Shown here piece by piece: positions 9,298 to 20,386 of a stretch of 64,000 nucleotides of DNA; position 1 is the stretch's first letter; every line of letters begins with the position of its first letter. The stretch covers positions 1-64,000 of the forward strand of contig JAIVFJ010000324.1 in the NCBI GenBank assembly GCA_025765615.1, written 5' to 3'. Source of the DNA: Zopfochytrium polystomum. Lineage: Eukaryota > Chytridiomycota > Chytridiomycetes > Chytridiales > Chytridiaceae. The position numbers were made by a program, and so were the translations under genes. The notes under the pieces are model-generated. The model was not told the DNA's origin. It worked only from the letters and a program-made list of their open reading frames with translations, and searched no databases.

Positions 9298-11586
9298 TCA
9301 AAACAACCTGACCGCCTCCGACATCTTCCCGTACCCCGCCACACTCCATCCCGTCACTCGATACCACGCCGCCTTCACGCCCGCCCCGACCTCGTCCACA
9401 AACATTGCCTCCGCCGCCGCTGCGGTCCCACCCGCCGCAACCGCCTCGCTTCCGTCCTCCGTCACCACCACAAACCCCTCCGCCGCCCCGACCACCGACC
9501 GCTCGACCCGGTACCGCGCCGCGCCCACGGACCCCCTCCACCGCACCCCAACAACCGCCGTCCCGTTCGCGGCCGTCGTCGCGTTGCCCGTCCGCAGCAC
9601 CACCGGCGGCGGCGCGGGGACAACCGCCAGCGACGCGTTGCTCACCCCCGAGACCGCTGCCGCGGCCCCGCGCATCAACGCCATCACCGCCCCTTCATCT
9701 GCGCCAAACCCCGCCCCCCGCACCACCCCCGCACCCATCCCCGCCCCGCCGCGATCATGGTACGCCTCATATCCACCACCCTCGTCATGCACGTAAAACC
9801 CGCCGTCCCTCGCGCGGAACCGCAGGCTCCACAGCATCGCGCCGACGCAGGAGGCGTTCGCGGTCGTCACGGCCGCGAGGAGGTCGCGGACGTTGGAGGT
9901 CGCGGTGAGGCCGAATTCGCCGACGAGGAAGGGTTTGCGGTGCGGGGTTATTGTGAAGAGGTCGTTGGCGAGGCGGGTTGGGTAAGGGGAGAGGGGCTGG
10001 GGGAGTGGGGGTTGGGTGGGGCGGGTGGAGAGGGAGAGGGCGAGGAGGGAGAGGGAGGTGAGGGTGAAGAGGGTGGCGAGGAGGAGGAGGAGGGGGCGAG
10101 GGGTGGGGCGGTGGCGGGGATGGGGAGGGTTTGGGAGGTGGGGGGTTGTGGTGGTCGTGTCGGCCGTGGAAGGGGATGATTGGGAGACGGATTGTAGGAA
10201 GAGGTTGTCGAGAGGCTGGTCTCCTGTGCGAGTTTCGTCGGCCTTTAGAGGATTCACGAAGGTCAGTCAGAATAAACGTTTGCAGAGCCTTTTTCGGCAT
10301 ACTGAGGGACCCCTCACCATTGCCTCGTCGTCCGCAAGTCGGTCCTGGCTCGTGTCGCGTCTCTCGACCCGCGCCAAGCTTTGCCTCTTTTGCTTTCGCG
10401 TCGTCGATTGGATGATCCACTGCGGCTTCATCCACAACACCAAAGCCAGCATCACGCCGATCGCAGAAGCCACGGCCGTCACCACGACCGGCCACCCGAC
10501 CGGGCCCTGCTCTTCATCGCTCCCCGCCGCAGCCGGCGCCATAACAAAGTCGTAATAATGCCCGGCGAACAAGTCCACATCCGGGTCATCCAACACCTCT
10601 TCCTGCCAACCCGTCCGCGCGCCGTCCGAGCCGTCCAGCACGAGCTGCTGGCTCCCCGGCGCGACACCGGCCGCGCCGATGCGGTCCACGGGCACGGTCC
10701 TCAGCACATCCTTGACGGTCCTCGCGACGGCGAGCGTCCAATTCGCAGGCACACGCCCGCCGGCGAGCGTCTGCAGCTCGTTGCCAGTCTCCCAGGCCAG
10801 GATTGCGGGGTCCTCGCAATAGCGTCGCGGCGGAGACACCGCGTTGTTGGTGCGGTTGACGACGGCAGTCACGAGGGCGAAAAAGTTGGCCGTCACGGTC
10901 GGGTCGGTGAAAAAGTCCGGTGCCGCGGGCGTTGCGTTTCCGAGCGGTTTTGTGTGGAGGGAGGCGAACGCCTCGATGCCGCCCCACCACGCCCAGCGGT
11001 CGATAAAAGGTATGATAAGGCGGACGCTGTGGTTGTGTGCGATAGCCACGGCGCTGTCGAGTGCCGCAAAGAGGTCTTCGTTCAAGTAGAGTCTCGGGTT
11101 AGCCGTGTTGGGGATCGGCGACCATTTCGTGCCATTGAATGCGGTGATGTTTGCTGCGATGTGGTAGGCGGGCTTCGAGAGGTTTGTGGTGGACTGGTAG
11201 CTGAGGGTGTACGTGCGGATGACGCTGCCGCGGAGGTAGGCGATGGTGGCGACTGCATCTTGCTGCTCGAACGTGGTGGGGCCGAGACGCTCGCCGGTGG
11301 TTGCGTTCGGTCTGTCCTCGAGGTAGAAGAGGTTTGGCACGTTGAACGAGACGAAGCGGAATGGGGTTTCGGCGGTGGCAGAGGCGGTCGAGTTGTTGTC
11401 GTTCGTAGTGTCGGCGGTTGGGGAAGGCGAGGCGCGGCTGTTGGTGGTTGTGGCTGAGGCGGCTGTGGTGGAGGGCGAAGATTGGGGGGTTGAGGGAGCC
11501 GCGGGCGAAGTGGTGGTGACGGCGGCGATGGGGACCTTGACGAGGGAGTTGCCCTTGCGCACGACCCACGAGTCCATGATGATCAT
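9298..11586 (-). CDS. GH5-like glycoside hydrolase with internal membrane hairpin
   Basis: Probably an endo-beta-mannanase or related GH5 enzyme acting on cell-wall glycans. Exons are 10303-11586 and 9298-10242; the 60-nt intron (GTATGC..AAAG) removes an in-frame TGA and keeps phase, giving about 742 residues. The first half has RFVSFNVPNL, IRTYTLS, IIPFIDRWAWWGG and the acid/base box ILAWETGNEL, then VDLFAGHYYD. The second half has the nucleophile strand PFLVGEFGL, a GAMLWSL strand and an Fn3-like tail. Between the halves are two hydrophobic segments (GWPVVVTAVASAIGVMLALV and PLLLLLATLFTLTSLSLLAL) separated by about 100 polar, basic residues. Many N-glycosylation sequons in the first half suit a lumenal side. 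No signal peptide is visible at either candidate start (11586 or 11577). The S/T-rich linker near residue 25-75 is typical of surface proteins. Confidence 0.75.
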
Positions 11587-11699
11587 TATTATCTTTTTTC
11601 TGTTATCGGTCTTTGTGAAGCGGCGGCTGGGGGGCGGAAAGAGGAGAGAGCGAGCGAGCGAGCTAGTAGCGGAGAGGCGGTTTTGTTTGGTGAGCAAGA

Positions 11700-12262
11700 A
11701 GGTGAAGGGCTGCGGGAGAGTTGAGTTTGAATGAAGAAGAGGGGGCTTGTTGCCCTACTGCGTTGATGTCTCTTTCTCTGTCTCTCTGCACCCCTCGCAC
11801 TCTTTGTCTCGCCAAGAAAATCTTACCAAAACGGGAGGGAGAGACAACCCGGATGGCCATATGCGGTGTTTCTTATCTCATGCAGAAAACACAGCCACCT
11901 CGTCGCAAAAAGCACCTCTTTATCGATCCGGCCTTTTGAACGGCCGTGGTCCGGCACTTACTCCGCCTTTAGTGACAGCTTCGACCGCAAAATTAAGCCG
12001 GCAAGTCGGCAGAGCCAAAGTGAAATGCTAGTGAAATTCTAAACAAGGTTTTGGACTTTTTGTATGTGACCTTCACTTTAAGAATAGACTTTTCGCCGAA
12101 AAGACTGTTGCTGTGTGCGACTGTGAACTCGAACGTGGCCCCTCTTCTATAAGGCCTGGCACTGGCTTAGAATCGTCTACTACTCATCATCGAGCAACGG
12201 CAACGCAAGTCTTTGGTCAGAGCCGCATTCAATCCAAAGCTTCCAGAGTCGAACAAAATACA
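11700..12262. other. divergent intergenic region
   Basis: This lies between the diverging GH5 gene and the small secreted protein gene. It holds CT-rich stretches typical of fungal 5' regions and a CAAAATACA context just before the downstream start. No gene is seen. Confidence 0.5.
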
Positions 12263-12760
12263 ATGAAAACGGGAATCTTCTCACTCGTCGTCGTTTTGGC
12301 CCTGCACACGTCGATGGCCCGATGTGCTCCTCCTCCCACCAACATTACGGACGCGGCTCCGACCGGAACGAACATCACAGCCAACGATACGATGAACGAC
12401 AGCCCCATGCAAAACCCGCCCGCCACCGCCATCGCCGCGAACCCGCAAGTCAGTGCCCCGGCCCCCACTGCCTCCGCAGAGCCGACCGGCTCCGTCGACG
12501 GAGCCCGCGAGGCCGAGGCGGAGACTTCCGGGTACGTCCCGACGCCGACGGACAAGACGAAGAAGCAGCAACAGAAGAAGCAGCGCACCATCATCGAGCG
12601 CCAGACCTACGTCAAGAAGGAGCCCGTCCCCGTGCCGCAGTACGTGCCAGTGCCCAAGTACGTGCCTGTGCCAAAGTTTGTGCCCGTGGGCGGCGGGAAA
12701 AAGAACTTCAAGAACGTCAAGATCGAGAACGAGGAATTTGGGGGGGGCGGGTTTTTCTGA
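12263..12760 (+). CDS. small secreted VPVP-repeat protein
   Basis: A 165-residue protein starting at the ATG in ATACAATGAAAACG. The open frame extends upstream to 12113, but this start gives a clear signal peptide (MKTGIFSLVVVLALHTSMARC). The mature part is Pro/Thr/Ala-rich with NIT and NDT sequons, then a Gln/Lys block (KTKKQQQKKQ) followed by three tandem short repeats around residues 120-145 of the type VPVPxYVPVP, and a Gly/Phe end. Such repeats resemble structural or wall-associated proteins, but I do not know the family. It has no visible introns. It ends before a T-rich region that may carry the polyadenylation signal. Confidence 0.6.
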   Translation: MKTGIFSLVVVLALHTSMARCAPPPTNITDAAPTGTNITANDTMNDSPMQNPPATAIAANPQVSAPAPTASAEPTGSVDGAREAEAETSGYVPTPTDKTKKQQQKKQRTIIERQTYVKKEPVPVPQYVPVPKYVPVPKFVPVGGGKKNFKNVKIENEEFGGGGFF

Positions 12761-13949
12761 ACGGGGTGGAAGGTCGTCGTTTGGTCCGTCGTGAATATCC
12801 TAGTCATTGAATATAGTGATTTTGAATATGGCTCTTCCGTGTTGAAAGGGAACGGGGGGGTTTTTTTTTTTTTTTTCTTTTTTCTCGAGCAAAGGCGGAT
12901 CCGTGAACCCGGTTTTGATGCGAATGGGCCGTACCCGCCCGACGATGCAAAGACAAACAGGAGAAAGAAATGCGTGTTTGTTCGAAGACCTGCAAACAGG
13001 CTTCGGGCGGAAGTGTTTCTCAACCTCCGTTGCTGGGCAGCAGCCTGTCCGAAAAAAAAAGAGCAGCGAAAGCCTCAACCGCCCTTGCGATTCCTTCCGT
13101 CCGCCACAAATAGTAATTAACTACTATGAGACCGTCCGTTTTTATTTATCTGAGTTGAATTTCTTTTTCACGTTTTTCATTTCTTTTTTTTTTTTTTTCC
13201 TTTTTCGTTGATTCCTGTCCCTCGTCCCCGCACTTGTCCAACAACACACTAATTGTTTGTGGTCGTAAGCACCAAATAACGAGCGGGCAGAGAATGAATG
13301 AATAGTGGAAGTGGGCTGACTCCGGAGCTCCGAGGGCGCTCCGTTTGAACGCGCCCGTAAACAATAACTTTTGCACTGAATGACGAGTAGATAGATTCCC
13401 CGCAAACCTGTCGCAGATTAGGCGGGGTGATGTCCGCACAAAGAAGGCGGCTCGGTGTGGCACTTCTATTTTTGTTTTTTTCTTTTTCTTTTTCTTTTTC
13501 TTTTTCTTTTTCTTTTTCTTTTTCTTTTTCTTTTTCTTTTTCTTTTTCTTTTCTTTTTCTTTTTCTTGCCCCTTTTTCAATGATCCCTCCAAGGCCAAGA
13601 CCGTGCAATGAGGTCGACTGGACAGCCAACAGACGGACTTGGGACTTGCGAGCGACGCGGACACGGAGGCGGACGTTGCAGGCTCCGCTTGTTTGTCTCT
13701 CTGCTTTGAAAGCTTAAAAACCGCCCCTCGTTGCCTTCACTCTGTTAATCGAGATCAGCTCTCTCTTTCAGCGAACGACCGCATACGCATTCGAGTCCCC
13801 CCGCCGGCTCATACCCTTCTCGCCCCGCCCCGTCACCATCACCACCACCACAACCCACCATCTCTGAAACACCGCTCTCAGATCTCCTCATCCGATCTCA
13901 CCAAAAAGACTCAACCGATCGTCACACGCGAAAAAAACACACAATCGTC
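12761..13949. other. intergenic, repeats and ABCB upstream region
   Basis: Holds T and A homopolymers, a TTTTTC-type repeat, and just upstream of 13950 a CT-rich and A-rich leader that looks like the 5' region of the transporter gene. Long poly-lysine frames here are repeat artefacts. No gene is seen. Confidence 0.6.
13474..13567 (+). repeat. (TTTTTC)n microsatellite
   Basis: About 94 bases of TTTTTC units with one shorter unit near the end (TTTTC). It creates a false poly-Lys/Glu frame on the minus strand. Confidence 0.9.
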
Positions 13950-16900
13950 ATGCCGCCAGCAAAATCCGGACAGTGGCCGCAGACCCTGTCCCCGCCACCC
14001 GTCGACGACGAGGACAACCAAACCGTCGCTTCCATCACCGCCGCGAGCGCTGTCGACCTGGGCGACGCGAGCGTCTCCGGCAGCAGCCAATCTGGGGGAA
14101 AGAAGGCGGCCGTCGTCGAGGTCGTGTCCGCCGGTGCCGGTGAGGACAAGGAGAAGAAGCCGAACGCGAAGAACGCCGTCGGGCTCTTTGAGCTGTTCCG
14201 GTTTGCCACGCCGTTGGATCGTTTCTTGATCGTGTAAGTTCTCGCTTCGACAGCGTTCCGTCCCTCCTCTGCTACGCTGGACGAGTCGATGACTTTTCTT
14301 CCTCCACTGGTCGTCCTTCCCTGTATCCAGCATTGCAACAATTCTCAGCGCAAGCATGGGCGTCCTGGTGCCCGCCTCCGTCCTCGTCCTTGGCAGCATG
14401 CTCAACTCCGCGACCGGGCTGTACGCCGTCCCAAACATCATCGCCTCCGGCTACACCCTTCCCGCCAACCAAACCTCGCAGTACCTCCCAGACTACAACG
14501 TCACCATCGGCTACTGCCCGGACGGCCACACGCTGCACGGCCTGATCGATTGGCCGCAGTTCAACCCGATCATCTGGGACTTTTTCTACTTTGGCCTCGC
14601 GATGCTGGTCGCCGGTTACTTTTCGCAGTGCCTGTGGGTGCTGACGGGCGAGAACCAGACGCGCAAGATCCGCGAGCTGTACCTGCAGGCCATCTTGCGC
14701 CAGGACATGGGCTGGTTCGACAAGGCCGAGGAAGGGTCGCTCACAACGCGGCTCGCGCAGGACACACAGCTTATCCAGGAGGGCATTTCGGAAAAGTTTG
14801 GCGCCGTTATCATGTCGAGCGCTCAGTTTGTTTCGGGCATCGTGATTGCGTTTGCAAAGGGATGGCACCTTGCCATCGTAGTGCTGGCGGCGTTCCCGGT
14901 CATGGCGGCCGTCGGGATGATCATGCTCAAGACCATCGTGGCCCGTGTGCGTCAGGGTCAAGGTATGTAAAGAAAACGGGGCTTATCGTTCGCTGTTGTT
15001 TCCAAGAAGCCCGACACTAAGCTCCCTTTCAACTGTTAGACGCCTACGCCATGGCCGGTGCCGTTGCCGAGCAAGTCATCGCCGGCATCCGCACCGTCTA
15101 CGCTTTCAACCTGCAGTCGCGATTCCAGAAAAAGTACGACGAGCGGCTCGAAGCCGCCGAAAAGGCCGACGTCGCCAAGGGCTTTGCGATCGGCGTCGGC
15201 TTTGCGCTGTTCCTGTGCACGGTGTACCTGACCAACGCGCTCGCGTTCTAGTACGGTTCGGTCCTCGTCGTCAACAACGGTTTCCAGGTCTCGGACGTCC
15301 TCGTGGTCTTCTTCTCAATGATGATGGGCACGTTCGCCGTCATCGCCATCCCAAGCAACCTTTCGGCCGTCGCGTCCGCCCGCGGCGCGGCAATCAACAT
15401 TTACAACACCATCGACCGCGTGCCAACCATCGACCCGCGCTCCGATGACGGCATCAAGGCCAACGAAGTCGTGGGCACGATTGAGTTCAAGCACGTAAAA
15501 TTCCACTACCCATCCCGCCCGGACATCCCCATCCTCCACGACTTTAGCCTCAAGATCAAGCCGGGGCAGACGGTGGCGTTCGTGGGGTCTTCCGGGTCGG
15601 GCAAGTCGACTTGCGTCGGGCTGATCCAGCGGTTCTACGACGCGATCGGCGGCGAGGTGCTCTTCGACGGCCGCAACATCAAGGACTACAATATCAAGTG
15701 GCTGCGTGCGCAGATCGGCGTCGTCTCGCAGGAGCCTGTGCTCTTCAACCTGACGATCAAGCAAAACATCCTCCTTGGAGCCACGAGCGAAGTGTCGGAG
15801 GACGACCTGGTCGCGGCGTGCAAGATGGCCAACTGCCACACGTTCATCACTAGCCTGCCGCACGGGTACGACACGATGGTGGGCGAGCACGGCGGGATGA
15901 TGTCCGGCGGGCAGAAGCAGCGCATCGCGATCGCACGTGCGCTTATCCGCAACCCGAAAGTGCTGCTCCTCGACGAAGCGACGTCGGCGCTCGACACGCA
16001 GTCGGAGCGCATCGTGCAGCGCGCGCTGGACGTCGCCGCCGCGGACCGCACGACCGTGGTCATCGCGCACCGGCTGTCCACGATCCGCAACGCGGACCTG
16101 ATCATCGTTATGAACGAGGGGCGCATCGTCGAGACGGGCAAGCACGACGAGCTGATCGCGCGCGGCGGGGTGTACTTCGAACTGGTCGAGAAGCAGAAGC
16201 TCAAGAGCGCCAACGACGCAAAGCTCACCAGCGGCGAGGGCGCTAGCGCGGAGAACATTGAGGAGTACGGGCACATTTCGGACGCGGAGCTGCAAAAGGA
16301 GCTGGCGGCCGAGGCGAAGGAGATCGAGACGGCCAAGACGGATTTTATGGTCGTCAACGTCGACAACATCGGCAGCGGCACCGGCAAGGACCACGGCAAG
16401 AGCCTTTGGACGGAGAACAAAGAGGAGATGCGGACGCGGGTTCTCGCGCGGTCCAAAGCCAACGAGTTAAAGGACAAGCAGACGAACCGGAGCCAGAAGG
16501 CGCCGATGATGCGCGTCCTCAAGATCATGCGGCCGGAGTGGCACTTGCTGGGATACGGGCTGCTCGGTGCCGGCATCGCCGGCGCGGTCAGCCCCATCAT
16601 GGCCTACGTCTTGACTCGCGCTCTGGTCGGCCTCTACGCAGACCAGATCGCAGGCTCGCTGCCGCCCGCCTTCCAGGGAACCAACCTCTACGCATTTTCC
16701 TTTGTGATTCTCGCCATCGGCGTCCTGTTCGGCCTTGGCACGCAAATCCTCTCGTTCGAGACGGCCGGCGCCGCCATGACCCGGCGTCTGCGCAACATGG
16801 CGTTCGCCTCGATCATGCGGCAGGAGGGCGGCTTCTTTGACCAGGAGGGCAACAGCCTCGGCGCCCTGACCACGGCGCTCGCCACGGAGGCGTCCAGCGT

Positions 16901-18278
16901 CGGGGACATGGTCACCAAAGTCTGGGGCGACGTCGCCCAGCTCGTCTCCACCGCCATTGCGGGTCTGGTCATCGCGTTCTACTACGGCTGGGCGCTGACC
17001 CTGATCTGCCTCATCGGCGTCCCCTTCCTGGTCATCTCCACGTACTACGAGGCGCGGGTGCGAAAGGGCTTTGAAGACGCGACCAAAAAGGCCTACGCCG
17101 AGTCCGGAGAGGTCGCCGCGGAGGCGATCAAGGAGATCCGCACTGTGGCGGCGCTGAACCGGCAGGCGTACTTTGAAGACCGGTTCTGGGCCGAGAACGA
17201 GCGGCCGCACCAGCTGGCCCTCAACAAGGCGTACACGTCGTCGCTCGGCAACGGCGTGAACCAGGCGATCACGCAGTGGCTCAACGCGCTCGGGTTCTGG
17301 GCCGGGCTGGAGCTGGCCAACATTTGCAACTCGGAGTTTAGCAACGTGTTTACGGTCATCATGGGGGTCATGATCATGTCGCAGGGGATCGGGCGGTCGT
17401 CGACGTTCCTGTCGACGTTCAGCAAGGCAAAGATCTCGGCGATCAAGACGCTCGAGCTGATCGACCGACAGACCCAGATCGACCCGGACCAGCCGGGCGT
17501 CGTGCCGACCAACATGGAGGGCAACTTTGAGTTCAAGAACGTCGCGTTCACGTACCCTGCGCGGCCCGACCAGCCCATCTTCAACGGCCACCTGAACCTC
17601 TCTGGCAAGAAGAACCAAACGATCGCGCTCGTCGGGCCCTCCGGTTCCGGTAAGTCGACGACGATCGGCATGCTGGAGCGGTTCTACGACAACTCGGCCG
17701 GCAGCGTGACGATCGACGGCACCGAAGTGAAATCCATGGACATGAAGCGCGGGCTGCGCGCCAACATGGCGCTGGTCAGCCAGGAGCCGACCCTCTTCGA
17801 CATGACGATCCGCGAAAACATCCTCGCGGGGTCCGACCGCACCGACGTCACCGACGCCGAGCTCGCCGAGGTCGCGAGGATGGCCAACATCGCGGACTTT
17901 GTCGCCGGCCTCCCCGCCGGGTACGACACGCGGGTCGGAGACAAGGGCGGGCAGCTGTCGGGCGGGCAGAAGCAGCGCGTGGCGATCGCGCGGGCGCTCA
18001 TCCGGAACCCGCGGATCTTGCTGCTCGACGAGGCAACGTCGGCGCTGGACTCGGAGTCGGAGAAGCTGGTGCAGCAGGCGATCGACGCGGCGATCGAGGC
18101 CGGGGGGAGGACGACGATCACGATCGCGCACAGGCTGTCGACGATCCAGAACGCGGATCAGATTGCGGTGATCAAGAACGGGCGCGTCGCGGAGCTGGGC
18201 ACGCACTTTGAGCTGCTGGCGTTGAACGGCGTGTACGCGGCTCTGGTCAAGGACCAGAACTTGAACGCCCTTGCGTGA
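13950..18278 (+). CDS. ABCB (MDR/P-glycoprotein-like) full transporter, TAG inside
   Basis: An ABC exporter of the B family with two membrane domains and two ATPase domains. Exons are 13950-14233, 14331-14962 and 15040-18278; introns start GTAAGT and GTATGT and end CAG and TAG. The frame joins exactly to 1384 codons. NBD1 has Walker A GSSGSGKST (codon about 487), signature MSGGQKQR and Walker B VLLLDEATSALD. NBD2 has GPSGSGKST (about 1171), LSGGQKQR and ILLLDEATSALD. Both Walker A, signature and H-loop motifs (IAHRLST) look intact, so the ATPase sites are not degraded. Codon 376 (15249-15251) is TAG where this family normally reads ALAFWYGS. The break would stop synthesis inside the first membrane domain. 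It may be a single TGG to TAG mutation, an allele, or a base error; splicing it out is not plausible because both flanks are conserved. Confidence 0.85.
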
Positions 18279-20386
18279 AACCTTTTAACCGTGAGGGGGT
18301 GAGTTTCAACCCCCAACACATTCACTTGTAGTAGTGCTTCAAACACGCGCACTCGTCAAGCCAACCCATTTTTTGGCACCTCTCATTTGCTTGCCCGTTG
18401 AGTGGCTTTGTTTCAGCCACTTTTTCTCATCTTCTGTTTTGTTTTGGGGGGATATCTTTATCGCTTGCTACAGTCACTTCAACCTGCATTTTCAAAAATA
18501 CACAGCAAGTTCGTCGACTAGTTCTGCTATTTTACAGATAGTATGGGAGAGTGAAGCAAGGTCTGCTAAGCACTCCGAATGATACCTGTCACCTGAGGGA
18601 ATGAAGGTTGTTGGATCGCCTCGAGCAAATCCCAACATGCCGAGAAGTTTTCTGGAAGAAAGACTGTTCTTTTTGGGTTGTGTGGCATTCCGCAAGTAAT
18701 TACACCTTCAGACAAAAAATATACTTGCTCCTTGCTCTCATTGCATCATCCTTATCCGTCGTTTCAACATGAAGCATTGAAACCTGGTGCAATCACAAAA
18801 ACAAAAAAAATCGTGGAGGCTCGTGCTTTGCATGTGGGTTCGTGGCTTGGTTCGAGTGTGCGCTCATTACGGCAAGCGAACAGCTTGCTGTTCTCTTGTC
18901 GCGCTTGGCGGCTGTGGACCGAGCGGAGATGCGTCGCGCGAGGGTGGCGCGCTCGCCTGCCAAGTTCTGCTTGGTTGATGTGGCGGACCAAGCCACTCTC
19001 TGGTATATAAGATCGAAGGTGCTCCCCTCCAGTCTCATCGGCTGCATCCTTCCCCGCCCCATCTCCTCACCTTCACTCGACACGAGCACGAGGAACGATC
19101 GCAGCCATTCCTCCTCTACCTTCATGAATCGACGCACACCATCCCTTCCCACAATCACTTCACAAATATAATCCAATCCAACAACCCGCTTCTCCAACCA
19201 CCCGTCCATCGCCAAAGCGCATGGTTCTTCTTGATCCGAGTTTCTCCCCGACACTGGCTCGTTCTGCTTGGCGAGTAACTTGGACTTTAATGAGAACCTT
19301 GCCTGATGCCTGTGCCACTTCATTCCCAACGCCCCCAGCCCACCTCTCCGTTTCGGCGTCGCCTTTCCGTTCACCTCCCACTCCGGGTCGCCAAGAATCT
19401 GAGTTTCACTCTTCGGGTTGACTGTCCCGCCTGAACAGTTAACTTGGATTTTTTTGGTGAACTGGCGATGAGAGTGCAAACGAATCGTGCTTTCGTTTCA
19501 CCTAACTGCCGATCTCTCGAATCCTCAGTTTGCGTCTGAAGCACTTAGCATTTAGCTTCTAAAGCGGACGGGGACGTCACCGTTGCCGCCACTCGGCACT
19601 CACCTACTTGATTCGCCTCGGCGCGCAGCTCCCGATATTCCGATTTCCAACTCACGTTGATTTTAAACAAGTCCACGTTCTTCGGGACCCGGGTTTCTGC
19701 CTCATTGCCGAATTACAGAGCTTTGAGCCAGTAACTTGGACCTCTTACGGAGAACCTGGACTCGTCCCGCTCCTACTTTCTGCTACTACTTTGACACGCT
19801 CGTGTGTGACTGGATGATTCCTCTGAAGTCTGAGTCTGACCCTACCGATCGGTCGGTTGTGTGGACGGTTAACTTGGAGTTATCAGAGGATTTCTCAGCT
19901 TACAGAGCTTCTTGTGCATTTCCCCCTTTGTTGACCAGCAAATTGCTTTACTCGTATCCGTGGGTACCTCTCAGATGCGAACATTCGGTTTGCCTGCAGG
20001 TGACCCGGCTGACTGGACCCAGGGTGGAACTTCCCGGAACCTCCAGCAAGAAAGAAGCTTCTTTTGGAGGTTCAAGTCTCTGCCTCGCCTTTCGTTGGCG
20101 GTGAGCCAGTAACTTGGACCGTTCAAAGAACCTTTGAGAAACAGCGGGTTTCCTTTTATTTGTTTGGGTCCTTCGACGTTTAAGCCACCGTGACAATTGC
20201 TGCTGGCAAACTGTCCTTAGAAGCCTTAAATTATCATGAACGTTGGATCTCATCACACTCCAGTCTCTTTGTGGACCTTCACGCTTCGGCGGTCTAATAA
20301 AAAGAGTGAACGTGACATCATCCGCACATCATGAGGTCGGTCGAAATGGAAAAAGAATCAAGTAATGAGATATTGTGCCCGCTCGT
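18279..20386. other. long intergenic region with a recurring 9-mer
   Basis: Between the convergent ABCB and ADCK1 genes I see no supported gene. A TATATAA-like box at about 19002-19008 and a few open frames exist, but no conserved motif. It contains the five-copy TAACTTGGA series described separately. Confidence 0.5.
19276..20118 (+). repeat. five dispersed TAACTTGGA words
   Basis: Exact copies of taacttgga start at 19276, 19440, 19732, 19870 and 20110, all on the plus strand. Copies three and five share a longer word (gagccagtaacttggacc). Copies one and three are followed by related words (gagaacct). Tacagagctt occurs before copy three and again after copy four. This looks like a decayed repeat unit or a protein-binding site array. 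Confidence 0.6.

Noticed and set aside
3255..9300. Target-site duplication around the LINE
   Set aside because: Sequences beyond the poly(A) and the 5' end do not match convincingly by eye; the 5' end position is uncertain.
9298..9796. Pro/Ala-rich plus-strand frames opposite the GH5 gene
   Set aside because: They are shadows of the GC-rich minus-strand coding sequence.
10267..10269. Stop codon splitting the GH5 gene into two genes
   Set aside because: A 60-nt intron with GTATGC donor and AAAG acceptor removes it in phase, and both halves are needed for one GH5 barrel.
13146..13664. Long poly-Lys/Glu open frame on the minus strand
   Set aside because: It is the translation of the TTTTTC repeat, with no sensible start or domain.
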